Origin: Pyrocephalus nanus
Taxonomy: Eukaryota; Chordata; Aves; Passeriformes; Tyrannidae
NCBI GenBank assembly: GCA_038380795.1
Contig: CM076266.1
Coordinates: 39,268,425 to 39,332,424, forward strand
Reading direction: 5' to 3'
Length of the DNA stretch: 64,000 nucleotides
Shown here: positions 51,521-64,000 of the stretch, piece by piece
How positions within the stretch are numbered: the stretch's first letter is position 1
Layout of the letters: every line of letters starts with the position of its first letter
The notes under the pieces: generated by a model
What the model saw: only the letters and a program-made list of their open reading frames with translations
Told to the model about the DNA's origin: nothing
Database searches by the model: none
Made by a program: the position numbers and the translations under genes

Positions 51521-54500
51521 TTAAAGTAAAATAACCCGTAGTCGTCTTTTACACAGTGTGCTCTTTGCCAGTCTCAGTGCTCACGTTCACAGTCCATCCC
51601 TCCACTTCTGCAGTCAGTGCTCTGGTGAGATGCTATTTCTCAGCCATACTGACTGAGAAGCATCAAGAGGACCAGAGTAAATGGAAGTAATGGGGCAGAC
51701 TTGTCACTGATACTTCCAGGGAACTACAACTTGCTTTCCTCAGGCAAAAACCAACAAAGAGGATACAGGTGTGAGTTTCGAGCTCATCAGACCTCAGAGA
51801 GCGGAGACAACAGATTAACATTTGGGTGAGAGGCCTCCCAGGAGCACCTGTAGCCACAGTCTGACAACCGTATTCCCCTGTCTCTCTCCTGCACTTACCT
51901 GCTGGATGCTCTCCTGCCTCAGCTGCCTCCCAGAGGAGTAAAAGCAGCAAGTGCAGAGACACAAAAGCATCTCCCCATCTGCCTTTGCCCAGCTTTTCTT
52001 CAATCAGGCAACGCATGAAAGAGGACCCATGGGGATAAGGGATGCAGTTCTGATATGGGTACAGCTGGAAAGGACTATAGATCCTCCTACTAACAGCATT
52101 GCTGTAATGGAATGAGTGTATTTGTTTGAGTGTTTGAATTGTAAACTGAACTCTTGGAGACACAAATGTGACAGCGAGCCATCTCTTGCTTTGCTCAGAA
52201 GGATGAGGATGCCTGACATGTTCACTTCAGAATGACATCTGCTGAAAGATAAGAAACCTCAAGGGATATATTTTGGAGTGCTGTCTGCATGGGTGTGCTG
52301 GGAGGTAGGAGGCAGAGATCTCACTTACATTCTATTAATCAAGTTGTTCTGCTGTAAACCAGAATATATTTTGTGCAAAATTCGGACAAAAAATTAAATA
52401 TGTTTCCTGGATCCCTCGGTAAAAAAGGCTGATCGGTTCCAGGGGCTCTATATCTGCTCCTTCCAGGGGCTGATCTATATCACCTCCAAACATTCATTAT
52501 ATTCTCTGGACTCCCGAGAGAGCCTAGTTAGCCTGCATTGGTCACATCTTGCTGCTGCTGCCACTTTCTCTGCTGGCATGTAATGTACCTTCAGGCACTA
52601 GATTTCCTAATTACTTATGTTCTTACTGCAAGCCAAGACTAGCCATATTTTACAATGTTCCTGAGGGAATAAATATATTTAGCCTGTTGAGGCTGAATGC
52701 TCTCTGGCTTCTTAAAGGTTTTCTTATCATTCATCCCAGCCACCAGCTGGGGTGTAGTGTGATTTGCTTCTATTGGAGTTCTGATGAACATCCTGAGGAC
52801 TGCATGCAGGGTTTATACCAGGGAGCTTGCATATGCATTACAGGGATGTCTCAGAGTGGGAAGGAAAGCCTGGCTATGTGTAGGGCACAGGGAGAAGGAA
52901 ACTGCCAGACTGCAGTAGCTCTTCATGACATTGAGATGTTATTTTAAGATTTAGGACAGGATACGTGGAGGATTTTAAAGCCCAGTATATATTGTACAGG
53001 GCAAAGGGAGCATGGAAGGCAGGACAGCTGCTTAAGGAGACAGGCTTCATATGATACAGTCTCAGGGGAATGGTTGACTGTGAAAGAGGAATTAGGAGAA
53101 GGAGGGGCAAGAGATGGTTAAGGTATTTGGAAAAAAGGAATGCTTGAGAGCATAGAGACTTCAATGTATGTATGCCGTGCCTTTAACATTGACCTGTAGA
53201 GACACACTCCATACCACAGTCTCCTCTTTCCTTGCAGGACTCTAACAGCTGCTGGTGTCACTGTCAGGCTGGGAGAAAACTCTCCTGAGTCCTGGCAGTG
53301 ACATCACACATCATGTCATCAGTAACATGTGACATGTTTGCACTGTGCAATGTGGAGAACTCTTCACCAGAGAGTATTTGGAGGTTGGCAAGAAGTGTAT
53401 GGTGTAGAGAAATCAGGAGACAAATGCTCTCAAATACCTTTGTCACAGTGCACAAGGGCATGGAAATCTGCAGAGCTGGAGCTGCAGTGTGGACACATTT
53501 GACATGGGGCTGAAGCAAGCTGTGCCTACAAGGCACTGCAGTGTGGACAAGCTGTGTGAAGCCAATTAGTACAGGAATTTAAGTGCTCACTCATGCTCAC
53601 TGCTTCAAGCAGCAGGGCTGAGTCACTCCCCACTGAGATGCTCTCTCCACTAAGGCTGTGGGACACAGACACTGGGAGTTGAGTAAGAAACAATCCAGCT
53701 TCCTCAGAACTTGGTAACAATATCAGGACTGCCTCAGTTCTCCATCCTAACACCTCTGCAGCTCAAAGGCAGATTACTAACACTGAGACCTACTTCTGAT
53801 TTTTTGACGCATTTCTGTTCTGGCATCTGGTGAATCCTTGAAGAAACACTGTATGATAACCTAGAGCAGAAATGTTAGTGTATTTTTAATAGTGTATTTT
53901 TAATAACTTTTTTACCTAGCTGGCAAGTCATTCAAAACCACCTCTGTATTTGTGCAGGAGGTCAGAAAAGAAAGCTGCCAACTGACTTCCTTGGCAGTTC
54001 TGTTTTTAGTTAACATGTCCCAGTGTTCCCCAATGTCAGCTTTGTCCAGGTTTTTACAAGTGATCCCCTTTTCAATCCAGTTTTTCATAGCCACCCTCAA
54101 GGGTGGTTATAACTCTACTGGTTAACCGATATCAGCTCCACAGCACCTGCTGCATCTTTCGCATTCCCCATCTCCATGCTCTGCCTCCCAGCAATCAGAG
54201 AGCAATGACTTTTTGCTGGCAATCTCTGCTCAGCAAGGAAGGAGCATCCCCAGGGATGCCTGTCTTGCTGGAATGGTGCTTGATTAATACCAGGAGCATT
54301 CTGCAAATTTACTGAATTTCATTGATCTGCCAAAGGAGAACAGCACAAAAGTTGTGGCTTCCCTCATCCTAACAAGAAACTTTTCTTTCCTAAGTAAAAC
54401 CCACGTCTTTTCTGTAAAAAAATACCTCTACTTGCTTTGATGGAACCTTTAAATACAACCTGACCACATTTGATGCAAGGTAAAAACTATCAGAAAACTA

Positions 54501-57500
54501 AAAAAAATTGGGTCCGGGTGTACTGCTGATTTAGACAAACTGATGCTGAATCATTGCCAGCTCATGTGGCATGCAATAATCAAAATTTATAATTTTAGCT
54601 GTTTCCTGGTTAAGTACAAACCCTGAAAGAGTTGTACACGTTCACTGAGTTCTGATGTACAACATTGAGGGACAATTCAGCACGGCTCCCAGCTGCTGAG
54701 CACCTGCAAGGCATTTATGTTGGTCTGAAGTAACCCTTCATGTCTCATAAAAAAACTTACACACTGTGGGAGTTGTTTGGGGACTCACTTTATAAGGTTG
54801 GACTGTTGTTTTTAATAAAAACTGGTGGTTTTCATTTTGATTTTCAAGGAATTGAAAGTAACATCAACAAGAAATACTGAGATAGTCTCAGAAACAGCCC
54901 ACAAGCAAGAAAGCCAAACAAGGAGGATTTGTGGTAGAAGATACCTGATACAGGCAACACAAACATCCCCGAGAGTGGCTATGCTGCTTCAGAGCTGAGC
55001 CTTCAGAGCCGAATGGCTTGACCTTGATGGATCCACATGGACTGTGAAGGCAAAGTTTGAGCTTGCCTCTATCCTTGGGTTTTGCTGCCAGATAACCAGG
55101 GTGCTTCCTTCAAGGTGAAGGGAGCAGATGAGACAAAACTGCAGACAACTGAAGATAAACAGGGAATGTCAGGGAGTGAAAGTGCAACCACAATAAATGA
55201 ACATAACTGTGTAGGTGCACCTTCCAACAACTGTGAAACATGGGATTTGCTGAAAAGATAAGGAGGCCTAGGCAAGGGAAAGACTAGTTAGTTCTGGACC
55301 GAACCATGGGGAAGAAGGACCTTCATCTGCCTCTTGATGAAAGTGGTTATTTGACAGTGTGAAGTCCCTTCCAAAATTTCCATTTAAAACAATTTATCAT
55401 TTGTATAGCTGAAGAGTCTTTTTTACCCACAAATGCGGAAGAAAAAGGGGAAAATTTATATGAAGTTGATGAAATTTTACTTGCCACTGAATCTTAAAGA
55501 CAACTTCAAAACTGCTGTATTCCGACTCCCATGACAACTTGCTCAAGAACTAGAATATCCTTCATGAAATACACTCTCTAAAAAAATTTCTCTGCAGAAT
55601 TTCAGCTACTTCAGCTGAGAAATTCAGACTATCTATATCCCAGTAACATCTGGTAGATGTGTTTGTTGCTCAGCTTTGGTTTGTGAATATGTTTGCTCTT
55701 AGCAGCATTTGTTAATATAATTTTCCTTGTATGAGTGGATTATTTTTCACTGTATGGTACAGTTAAGAACTTCCTATTTGTAACAACATATCTTAGCAGT
55801 TCTGTCAAAATATATACAATCATTTAAAGCTAATAGGTATCCAGTATTAAATTGCACTGAATGTTGGTATGTTCTTGATTTAAGTAATCCTGAGTAGAGG
55901 CTATTGATTTTACTGAGCTGTGAATGTTCAGCACTTCTGAGACCTGGGTCCATAAAGTGGTGTTGTTTTTATAATTGTCCAAACTAACAGACTTAATACC
56001 TAAGAATTGTTCTTTCCTTTCTTGAAAACTACAGTCACTTTCTTATCGTGATTCTTACATTCCCTTTTGGCTTGCCAAAAGACCAGGGCAAATGACTACA
56101 ATTTCTAGCATACCAAAATTTAAAAATAGCGTGATAACACTGGTCTGTACATAATCTGTCTTTATCACATCTGAGATTGAAACTTCCTGGCAACTGGAGA
56201 AAAAGCCATTAATACTCATAGCCTTGTATTAGCCAAGCCAGATTTGTTTTAATTTTCCTTTGGCAATAGCAGTAGCTCCTTGAGACTGCACAAGCAGCTA
56301 CACCTGAGCAGAATCCAAAAAGGACACCTTGCTTCCACCCACAGAAATGTTAACTCTTTCATGGTGTCTGTGAGAGAGCTCCCACTACCTTGGTGCCGGG
56401 GGAGTCCTCCTGACAGTCACACAACTAAAACTGACTGTCGCAGGCAGTACAACCCTTATTTTACCCAACATAACTGTGAGTGTGAAGATTCATCTCACCT
56501 GCACCACATGCCATTGCTGAAAAAATTCTCATGCTTTTCAGAGGCAGACACTCCTGGTTTATCCTGCTTGTGAGAGAAGCAGCAGTGCAATACTCCAAAT
56601 GCGCAATTTATTGGTGGTATGAAATCAGGTATTTGTAGAAACATAAATAATATTATGAAGTAATAATTTGGTTCTGATTCCGCCCATTTCTAGGTGATTG
56701 GTTTTTCCAGTCTGAAGTGTCTCCCCCAAAACATGGGTTTTGTGCTACTTGTCAAAGCTGTGAGTTTGCAAAATCATTCAGACCCTCCCTTGTGTAGCCA
56801 GTTCACCTGAACTGTTAGGTGATGGTGACTCCCCCGACAATTCCTTTCTGAAGATGATGGCAGAGCTACCTTTATCCAGTTTTTTCCCCCACCAGCACCA
56901 ACTATTTTTGTATTCTGTTCTCATCACATTTCTAGTGAGAATCGTGCTTTGCAAACTAAATAGGCGAGAAAATGCAGTACTATCTGCGTTCATTTTTATT
57001 TTGCTCACAGTCCAACCACTCGTCTTAAAAACTTTGAGCTTCTCATTTTATTTGAAGCCAGCACATTAAGGTTCATTTATACCAACAAAAATATGTATGT
57101 TGAAGTTGTTGTTGTTTAGAGCATCTGTTTGTTATTCTTTGACAGAGCTGTCACTAGAGGGTCCATTTTGAGCTCATTCATTGAAAGCTGTGGCAGCAAC
57201 AGCAGCCAGCCTTAGCTCAGTTCTGCCTCCAGAGATTTGCAGAGAAGCTATTTGGAGTTTATCACACAGTTTTGCAAAACACTACAGCCTCGGCAAGCTG
57301 TCATAAAGAGCCTCTCTTTCCAACTGGGCTCGTTTACAAGTAGTATTTTATTACTCTCTGCCCTGTTTTACCCTGCACCTACCAAAATCTTTCTTCACCT
57401 CTTTTACTCTGCTGATAGATTGAAAAATTCTGAAATATGACTCTGAAAAATGCTTGGTATTTTTAATGCATTTATAATTCAAGAACTCTTCAGCTCCACT

Positions 57501-60500
57501 CAGAGTGGAGTTCTTTGATGCTAAGCTCTTCCACATCCTGAGCCCCCCTGGACAGGACCTGCAGCCGAGAGCCTTATCCTGAGCAGAGCCACTTCCCAAA
57601 ACCACTCTGCAAACCTGTGATTAGTTCCCACCCATGACATTTGCTGACAATCAGTCACTTCCATCTGCTCTTTTCATACGAATATTTTTAGCTGGAGCAC
57701 CAAAAGCCACTGGTTTTATCCCTTAAAGAGGATATTAGAGCAAATAAAAAAATCCATGAGGCTAATTTCACTCCTGTACCTTGCTCTGTTTACATTGGCT
57801 CTGCCACAAATCTGTATCCCAGGGGAACTCCACTGGGAGCCAGCCCAGCAACTCCACAGTACCCTTTCCCCAGCATAACGTCACTAGGGGTTTGAGGGTG
57901 TTCTGAGTTAGAAGCTCAAATTTGGGGTTGTATCAGACTTGTCATCTTAAGTACACTAATCTGCGTCAATAGTAACCTAGTTGTGCCCAACCCACAAGCA
58001 CTCCAAACAACAGTGCTGCCGAATCTCACAATTTTATCTCAAGGCACTTAAGAATTTGGTGCTTTTCCCAAAGCCTCGGTTCCTCGAGTCAAGTGATTAT
58101 GTGCACACACCAGCTTGTAAAGGTGAAAAGCCAAGTTCTTGCTACCACTCTGCCCTTTCCAGCAGACCTAAATGTCATGGGAAGAGAAGCAATATGCTCT
58201 ATTTGACAGGTAAAGTGTAGTGGATGATGTGGTTCTTGCAAGCCAGGTGCACACTGCAAGCACATCACTGAGGCTCTCAAACACGTATACCAGGAGCAAG
58301 GACACAAATGAAGGAGCTGGGTTTCTGCAGCTGCCCAGCCCCCTGGGGATGCTATGATTTTAGTTCCATGTCTGATGCAAACCCATCCCACAATGCTGTG
58401 TTTTTTGACTGGGAGAGAAAAGCAGCTGCTACCTTAAAGTTGCTATTTTGCACATGACTGCCTTCTAGCTAAGCTTCCCTCCCTTCCAGCTCTTAAGTTA
58501 ACTCCTGCTCTATTTTTCTGTATCTCATAATCCTTAGAGGCAGTGTGTCCTCATATACTTTTTCAGTCAAAAAGGAACTGTCCTATCCCTATACACACTT
58601 TCTTCAGTCGTATGAATTCCATGTGAGATTTAAAAACCATTGGCCTGCACGGAATTCTTGTACCTATTTAGTGGCAGTAATTCAGGTGATTTTTCTCTTA
58701 CACTTCTTGTTCATCCACATTAGTGGGTGACAGCCTGTAACAAATGCATTCGTACCGGGTAGATTTCATTAGCATAAATTCCAGCTCCTTCATGAGGTAA
58801 TTAATATCAAACATTGCTGTCATTTTATAAGATCATAATTCTGAGAACCATTTTTTTAACCCATGTAAACAGTGATGATTTACAGCTTTGAAGATATGTG
58901 ATTAACACCTGCAACTCTTTTTTATGCAGAGAGCCATATTCATTGTAAAATGAAGTTTTCTCAAAATCAGGTCTATAAAGCGGAGTCAATCCACATTAAT
59001 TTGTTTTTTTCCCCCTAAGACTTCCTTGTACTTAAAATAGTAGCTCCTTCTAAAACCATATATTTGTGTCTCTGATCTCTGTTGATATAGCAGCAATTAT
59101 ACTGTTGCCAGCAGTAAGTTTTCTGGGTGATCACACCAAGAGTTTCACCTCTCTTTTGATCAGAGGAACTCAGCTTTCTTCTCCAGTCCTTCAAATTTTT
59201 TCTTTCTTCCATCAAGATAAGTTTTGTTTCCACACAGCTTGAGGAACTTAGCAGGTAGGTCTGCTCTTTCAAATCTCTTTTCTGACACAAGAAAAAAAAA
59301 GAAGCTGATAATATCATACTTGATTTAGAAAACTTTGCATGACATCTGAAACCTACCATCTCATCCGAGATCCCCACTACTGAGGGCTGCCAGGAGTTTG
59401 GCCATTATTGCAGTTAGTGTTATCATTAACCAAAAAGGTTTGTGTTTCCTCTCCTTCCCTCCCCTCTTAGTAATTTCTGCCTAATGAGAAGTGTAACTGA
59501 TGGTATTGCTTGCAGTTGTGAGAGGAAGGACAGCCTTCTCCACATTGCTGCCTAAAGCCTCAGCCATCTGGATGTGTGCTTCTGGATCTCTTTCCTCATG
59601 CCTTTACCAGACTTTGGGGTTGGGAGCAATGCAGTGTGGTGGCACCCACCCTCTTCTGGTACCCCTGGTGACATGAACCCTGTGAGTGCAGCTTTCTTTT
59701 GTAGGGATACAGAAATCCTTAGTGGAGAGTTGGTGGGGACAGGGACCCCAGTACCCCCTGGATACCCCAAGCCTGTGTCACAAGCAAAGGCTGGCAGGCG
59801 TCTCAGCTGGGGGCTGTGGGTGCAGATAAGCAGATGCGACACCCACTGCCTGTTTCATGTGGAGTATTGAAGGGCTCATCATAGAGCAGCTTTTGATCAC
59901 TACCCCATTTGGATGAGAGCCAGAAGCAGTGACGTAGAGATGAAAGCTTCTGTATCCCAAAAGCAATCCCCTAAGCCATCCAAGTCCCTCTAAAGCTCTG
60001 ACTATTTGCTAGCTGAAGAGTTTTAGGTTGGTTATGTAGCACAGATAAGAGTGAAAACACTTCTGTAGAGAACAACAGTGTTCCTTTTTTTTGGATGTTT
60101 AGTCTGTTTCCTTTCCAAATATTTGTTTGCTCATTTGTTTGTGCTGCTCTGCCACTGCCCTTCGAGCAACTCATGCCCCCTCCACAGCAGGGGGGGAAGT
60201 GGCTGGCTTAACTTCTGAAAATATACTACTGTGGGTATCTCTTTTGTTAAATCAAACAAAGGAGGCTTACTAGTATAGACTGTTCTATTTAAATTACATG
60301 TTTATGCTGCTTAAGTTTATGGACTTACATTAGCTTTAATTCTTACACTGAAATAATCAGTAAAATGAAGCTGAAAAACATCCAGTTCTGCCAGGGTCAC
60401 ATTTTTCAGCTAAAGTGCTGAGGGGATATTAAGAGTGCTTTGGCTTTTTTTTTATAAATTGTCATTTCACCTTCTCCCAAAGTCAGTGCAGTAGTATCAT

Positions 60501-60602
60501 ATGTTTGTTTCTTTCACCTCTTCATAAAACTCAGTGTGTTTTGCCGCCTTCAGCGTAGGGGGCCCAGGTCCACAAAGCACTTATGCACTTACAGAAAAAT
60601 CC

Positions 60603-60709
60603 TCAGAGCAACTCCCGAAAGCAGCTGATTAAAATCAGACTGATTTAAGAGGCAAAGAATATACCAATCTGCCTGATTTTAATCAGCCTGTTTCAGGAGA
60701 TTGCTCTGA
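60603..60709. repeat. Long inverted repeat able to form a 43-bp hairpin
   Basis: The left arm (60603-60645) and right arm (60666-60709) are reverse complements with few mismatches, around a 20-base loop. The best-matched inner part is GCTGATTAAAATCAG against CTGATTTTAATCAGC; the outer part is TCAGAGCAA against TTGCTCTGA. It could be an old MITE-type element, a conserved hairpin repeat, or a microRNA-like precursor. No gene or CR1 overlaps it. Confidence 0.75.
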
Positions 60710-63700
60710 CACTCCATCCCAGTGCTACATGAATTTGCTACTACAGCAGGGTCAGTAATGTAATATCTCTGATGAGATCAATGGGAGTTTTGCTACTGAT
60801 TTCAGAGGAATCATGATTCTCCAGTCATATAGCTGGGGGGTATCTGATTTTGATTTGACTACTGCAGCATTCCCCCATTTTTCATGCCAAACATGGATAT
60901 TTACATGTATTTGCCATCTGTAGGCATCACTGACTTTCACCAGATAACCCCTAAGCAAACACGAAGTTTAACCATTTAGTCATTACAAACACTAAATATA
61001 AAATGATTCTACTAGTGAGAGCATAACATGCTCTCCTGTAACACTATTTCATTCTTCAGCAGATTAGTCTTTGTGAAGAGGTTTCATGAACTGTATAAAG
61101 AACATTAAAATCACTGTGCAGGATTTGAGTGAAATAGAACAGCTCACAGATGTGGACTCTTATGCAATGATTTAAGTTTGTGGAGCAAAAGCTATCTAGG
61201 AGATCTCTATCCAAACTTCAGATGCACTTTTTTTCTTAATCACTGATAGATTTAAGTAAAATCACACTCCTTAGCACTCCCACTACCAGATTATAATGTT
61301 TAAAAGATGCCTCTTTCAATGCATAGCTAGAAACATGCCTATTCACTGCTCGATTCACTAGAGGAACGACACAGCTTGCTGTTAAACATCTTTCTCTGAT
61401 CTGCTTCTCAGTTGAATCAGACTGGTGTTGCATGCTGTGTAGCTGGTAGAACTGGTCTGATTTCCTGGTGTGACAGTTCAGGGGCTTTAATAAACAATTC
61501 TATACTGGAAAGTGTACAAATATCTAAATAATTTAATTTACAGTTCAGATGTACAAGAATCATAAATAGAATTTAATTCATTAATATAGTCATTTGGCTA
61601 CATTCACAGCAATATGCAAACCCATTAAAAGCTCCAAGTCAAATTCTAAATAGAAAGTTGAGGGTGGCTCTACATTTAATTTAAAAGCATTTTTTTTACT
61701 AAGAGTCTAACTGTATGGTGGGCGGTGTGCTTCTACTGCTGAATAATTTCTGAACATCAGAGCCCTCAGCACTTCAAAAAAAGTGATCAGCAATTCGAAG
61801 AATATGGACCTAACTCTAGCAAGCAAGAGAATTTTTATCATTTAATGTTAATGAAAACCAAATTTCCAGTAAATATTCAACATGCTAATGAAACTCATTC
61901 TGGTGTAGTGGATTTATGCTCTATTTATTTTTTTTTATTCAAGCAATTTCAATTACCTAAAGAGAAATGGAGACTCAGATACAAGTTATTAGTTTGAGCT
62001 GTTAAAAAAAACTCCTTCAGAACTCTATAAATCTGCTTGAAATTTCCTTTAACTTTACATTTCTATCAAGGAAAGTATTTTAATGAGGAAATGAAAGTGT
62101 AAGTATGTCATATCTGAAGTTTTAATTGAGTTTGTTGATGATACCTGAATAGCAGAAGCAAAGTAGAAGCAAGGACTTTGAAACAAAGACAATGAGTCAA
62201 TCAGCTGATGAATGGCAGCTTATATGCAATGGAATACATAATCATATAGAATATTTTGTCCTAGCTTCCATTAATAAGAAAGTGTGTGAGAGAGTGTGTA
62301 TATGTGACTATTGAGCTTGAGACTGAGACTCTGGAACCTGCACCCACAGCTGAATAAGTCTGGATGTGGTCCTGATTTAGCTCTCAGTCACGTATTTTTA
62401 TCAATAGTTGCAGTACACAGAGGGGTTGTTTATTTCAATCTGCACCTATGGAGATGGTAGGAACCTGGTGGGGAGATCCTACCTACCTGTGCTCCAATGC
62501 CTGAAGAGCAGTTTCTCTAGATATTACCAAACTTGCACTCATCTGCACTGTACCCCCAGGCCAGATGCTGCTTTTGACAATATTTTCTTTAATTGTTTGT
62601 TCAGGGCTTTATTTTTCCATTTGCCAAATTAAATAAATACCTTAGCAAGTGTCCTAATCGTCGGCTAGTAGGATATGATGTCAGTGGAGTAAGGTACACA
62701 ATTAAAAGAGCTACTCAAAATGGCACCTTCAGCCCTGCTCTTCTCATCACCCCGAAGAAAGAAATCTGAAAAACTGGACACATTATCTCTAGACATTGCC
62801 AGTGGTACTTCTCATATACACACAGCCAGGATCAATATAAATTACTGGCCATACCAAACCATTCACTACTAACCAGTTGACTTATAGCTCAGTCAAAGAG
62901 GAATCACAATTTCCTTGCACTTCCAAGTCTTATGTAAAATATGAGCTGCTTCTGACTTCAGAGTAAATATGTGCTTTTGTTATCAAGCACCTGACATTTG
63001 CAGGATAAATCCTGTGTGAATTTTAAAATAGAGAATGAAAGTGAAAATCCTTCTCATTTGATGAAAGGTAAACTGAGTAGTTCCTGGGAAGAACAGAATT
63101 TTCTGCTCCTGAAAAGAAGCACCTGGGTATTGTCACGGCAACTTAATTGTCCGTTTCCAGCAGATAACAAGAAACAAACACTACACAGCTCTGTTTGTGT
63201 CACTAGTGTAGATCACAAATCCTTTCCATAGAATTGGGCATTGCAGAGGTAACTCAGAAACAGACTTCAGTATAGGAGAAAATTAAATTTCTCCAAAATA
63301 TCATGTTTAAAACTTCCAGGCCTACACAACAAGATAACTGAGAGGCAATGAAAAATAGAAATTTCCCAATTAATTTTATTTTTAAATCAGAACTGTAATG
63401 TTTACTTCAATCTTTTTGTATTCCTGTCCTGAGAAATAGAAAATGTTTATTAGTAAAAAGGTGGGATGAGAACTTGAGAGCACTTAGATCCTGTTTTGAA
63501 GATCTGATGAATTTTACTTCATGGTCACTGTGGTTTGAAACTATTGCCCGTTCTTGGCACAACAGAAGGAACGAGCGATTGAAACTCCACTTCTGGGGTC
63601 TGGAGAATAAAGACCTTGGAGCAAAAAGCAGTTCCCTCATTATATGACTCCTCCAGAGTTAAGCCAGCAGAGAATGGGGCTGGTTTTCCCTCCGAAAAAA

Positions 63701-64000
63701 ATTATTCATTTCCATAGAGAAATTCCTACCATACACAAGACACCATATTTTTAGGATGTAGGGGGACCCCAATCTACGTTAATAAAACCAGTGATAGAAA
63801 TAGCATTTTTGGTACTTACTTTCATGAGTTCCATATTCAACCGAAAGAATAAGTACATTGGAAGAGAATCAGATTATGTTTTGCTGCCATTTATTGGTAA
63901 AATTAACAATGTATTAATGCAAGGCCTGTGCTTTGCAAAAACTTAAGCCCTAGTGACCTGAGGTTAATATTCATGTATTTAGATTCCTGTCAGTTCCCGG
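60710..64000. other. Intergenic flank at right edge, no gene seen
   Basis: AT-rich sequence without recognised repeats, exons or RNA genes. Open frames are all short (78 codons or fewer) and look random. Confidence 0.6.

Larger units (their letters stand above)
41282..60602. other. Intergenic flank, no gene supported
   Basis: About 19 kb of mostly unique, AT-rich sequence lies between the CR1 at 39.7 kb and the hairpin at 60.6 kb. Moderately GC-richer stretches occur near 44.6-45.1, 52.5-53.8 and 59.55-59.85 kb and give open frames of up to 166 codons, but none resembles a known protein. Apart from the 46.7-kb fragment and small repeats, I see nothing to annotate. Confidence 0.6.

Noticed and set aside
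59552..59870. Overlapping frames on both strands in a GC-richer stretch
   Set aside because: Pro/Gly-rich chance translations with no domain or splice support.
34650..64000. NPY or another neighbouring gene in the right half
   Set aside because: I looked for NPY-like coding sequence and other exon-like segments and found none; the human neighbour lies far away.
1..64000. CRISPR arrays, operons, phage or plasmid modules
   Set aside because: No regularly spaced repeats, ribosome-binding sites or dense coding exist; this is vertebrate intron and intergenic DNA.

Overview
This is a vertebrate nuclear window, almost certainly from a bird. The evidence is three degenerate CR1 non-LTR retrotransposons (with a CR1 reverse-transcriptase remnant), AT-rich introns, one strong CpG-island promoter, and two spliced coding exons whose translation I recognise as PALS2 (MPP6), a membrane-associated guanylate kinase (MAGUK) scaffold. 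There is no prokaryotic or viral content.

Layout, left to right. Positions 1 to about 34,050 are the 5' part of PALS2, transcribed on the minus strand (right to left). The non-coding first exon probably lies in the CpG island and ends at a GTGAGT donor at 33,779. The first coding exon is 5,822-5,943 (39 codons) and the second is 811-963 (51 codons). Together they give the N-terminal 90 residues, which form most of the tandem L27 region. The PDZ, SH3 and guanylate-kinase exons lie beyond the left edge. Intron 1 is about 27.8 kb, intron 2 is 4.86 kb, and intron 3 runs off the window. Two CR1 copies sit in intron 2. Intron 1 also holds a small isolated GC-rich/CpG patch at about 27.17-27.31 kb with a strong CTCF-like motif.

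The CpG island (about 33.0-34.62 kb) is the most structured part. It contains a degenerate array of TAATCC motifs (33.2-33.5 kb), a long G-quadruplex motif, GC boxes, an E2F-like site, a C11 run, and an alternating purine/pyrimidine (GT/GC-rich) tract that could form Z-DNA. At its outer edge are an E-box and a perfect 14-bp palindrome.

Positions 34.65-64.0 kb are upstream flank with no convincing gene. They hold one 1.6-kb 5'-truncated CR1 (39.65-41.28 kb), low-complexity runs, a possible protein-like pseudogene fragment near 46.7 kb on the minus strand, and a 107-bp long-stem inverted repeat at 60,603-60,709. In human, the gene next to PALS2 on this side is NPY, a long way off, so a gene-poor flank fits, but this window does not show NPY.

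I found no clearly new multi-gene system. The observations best worth following are the TAATCC array at the PALS2 promoter, the 60.6-kb hairpin and the intronic CTCF/CpG patch. Nearly all other open reading frames look like chance frames or fall inside CR1 or the CpG island.
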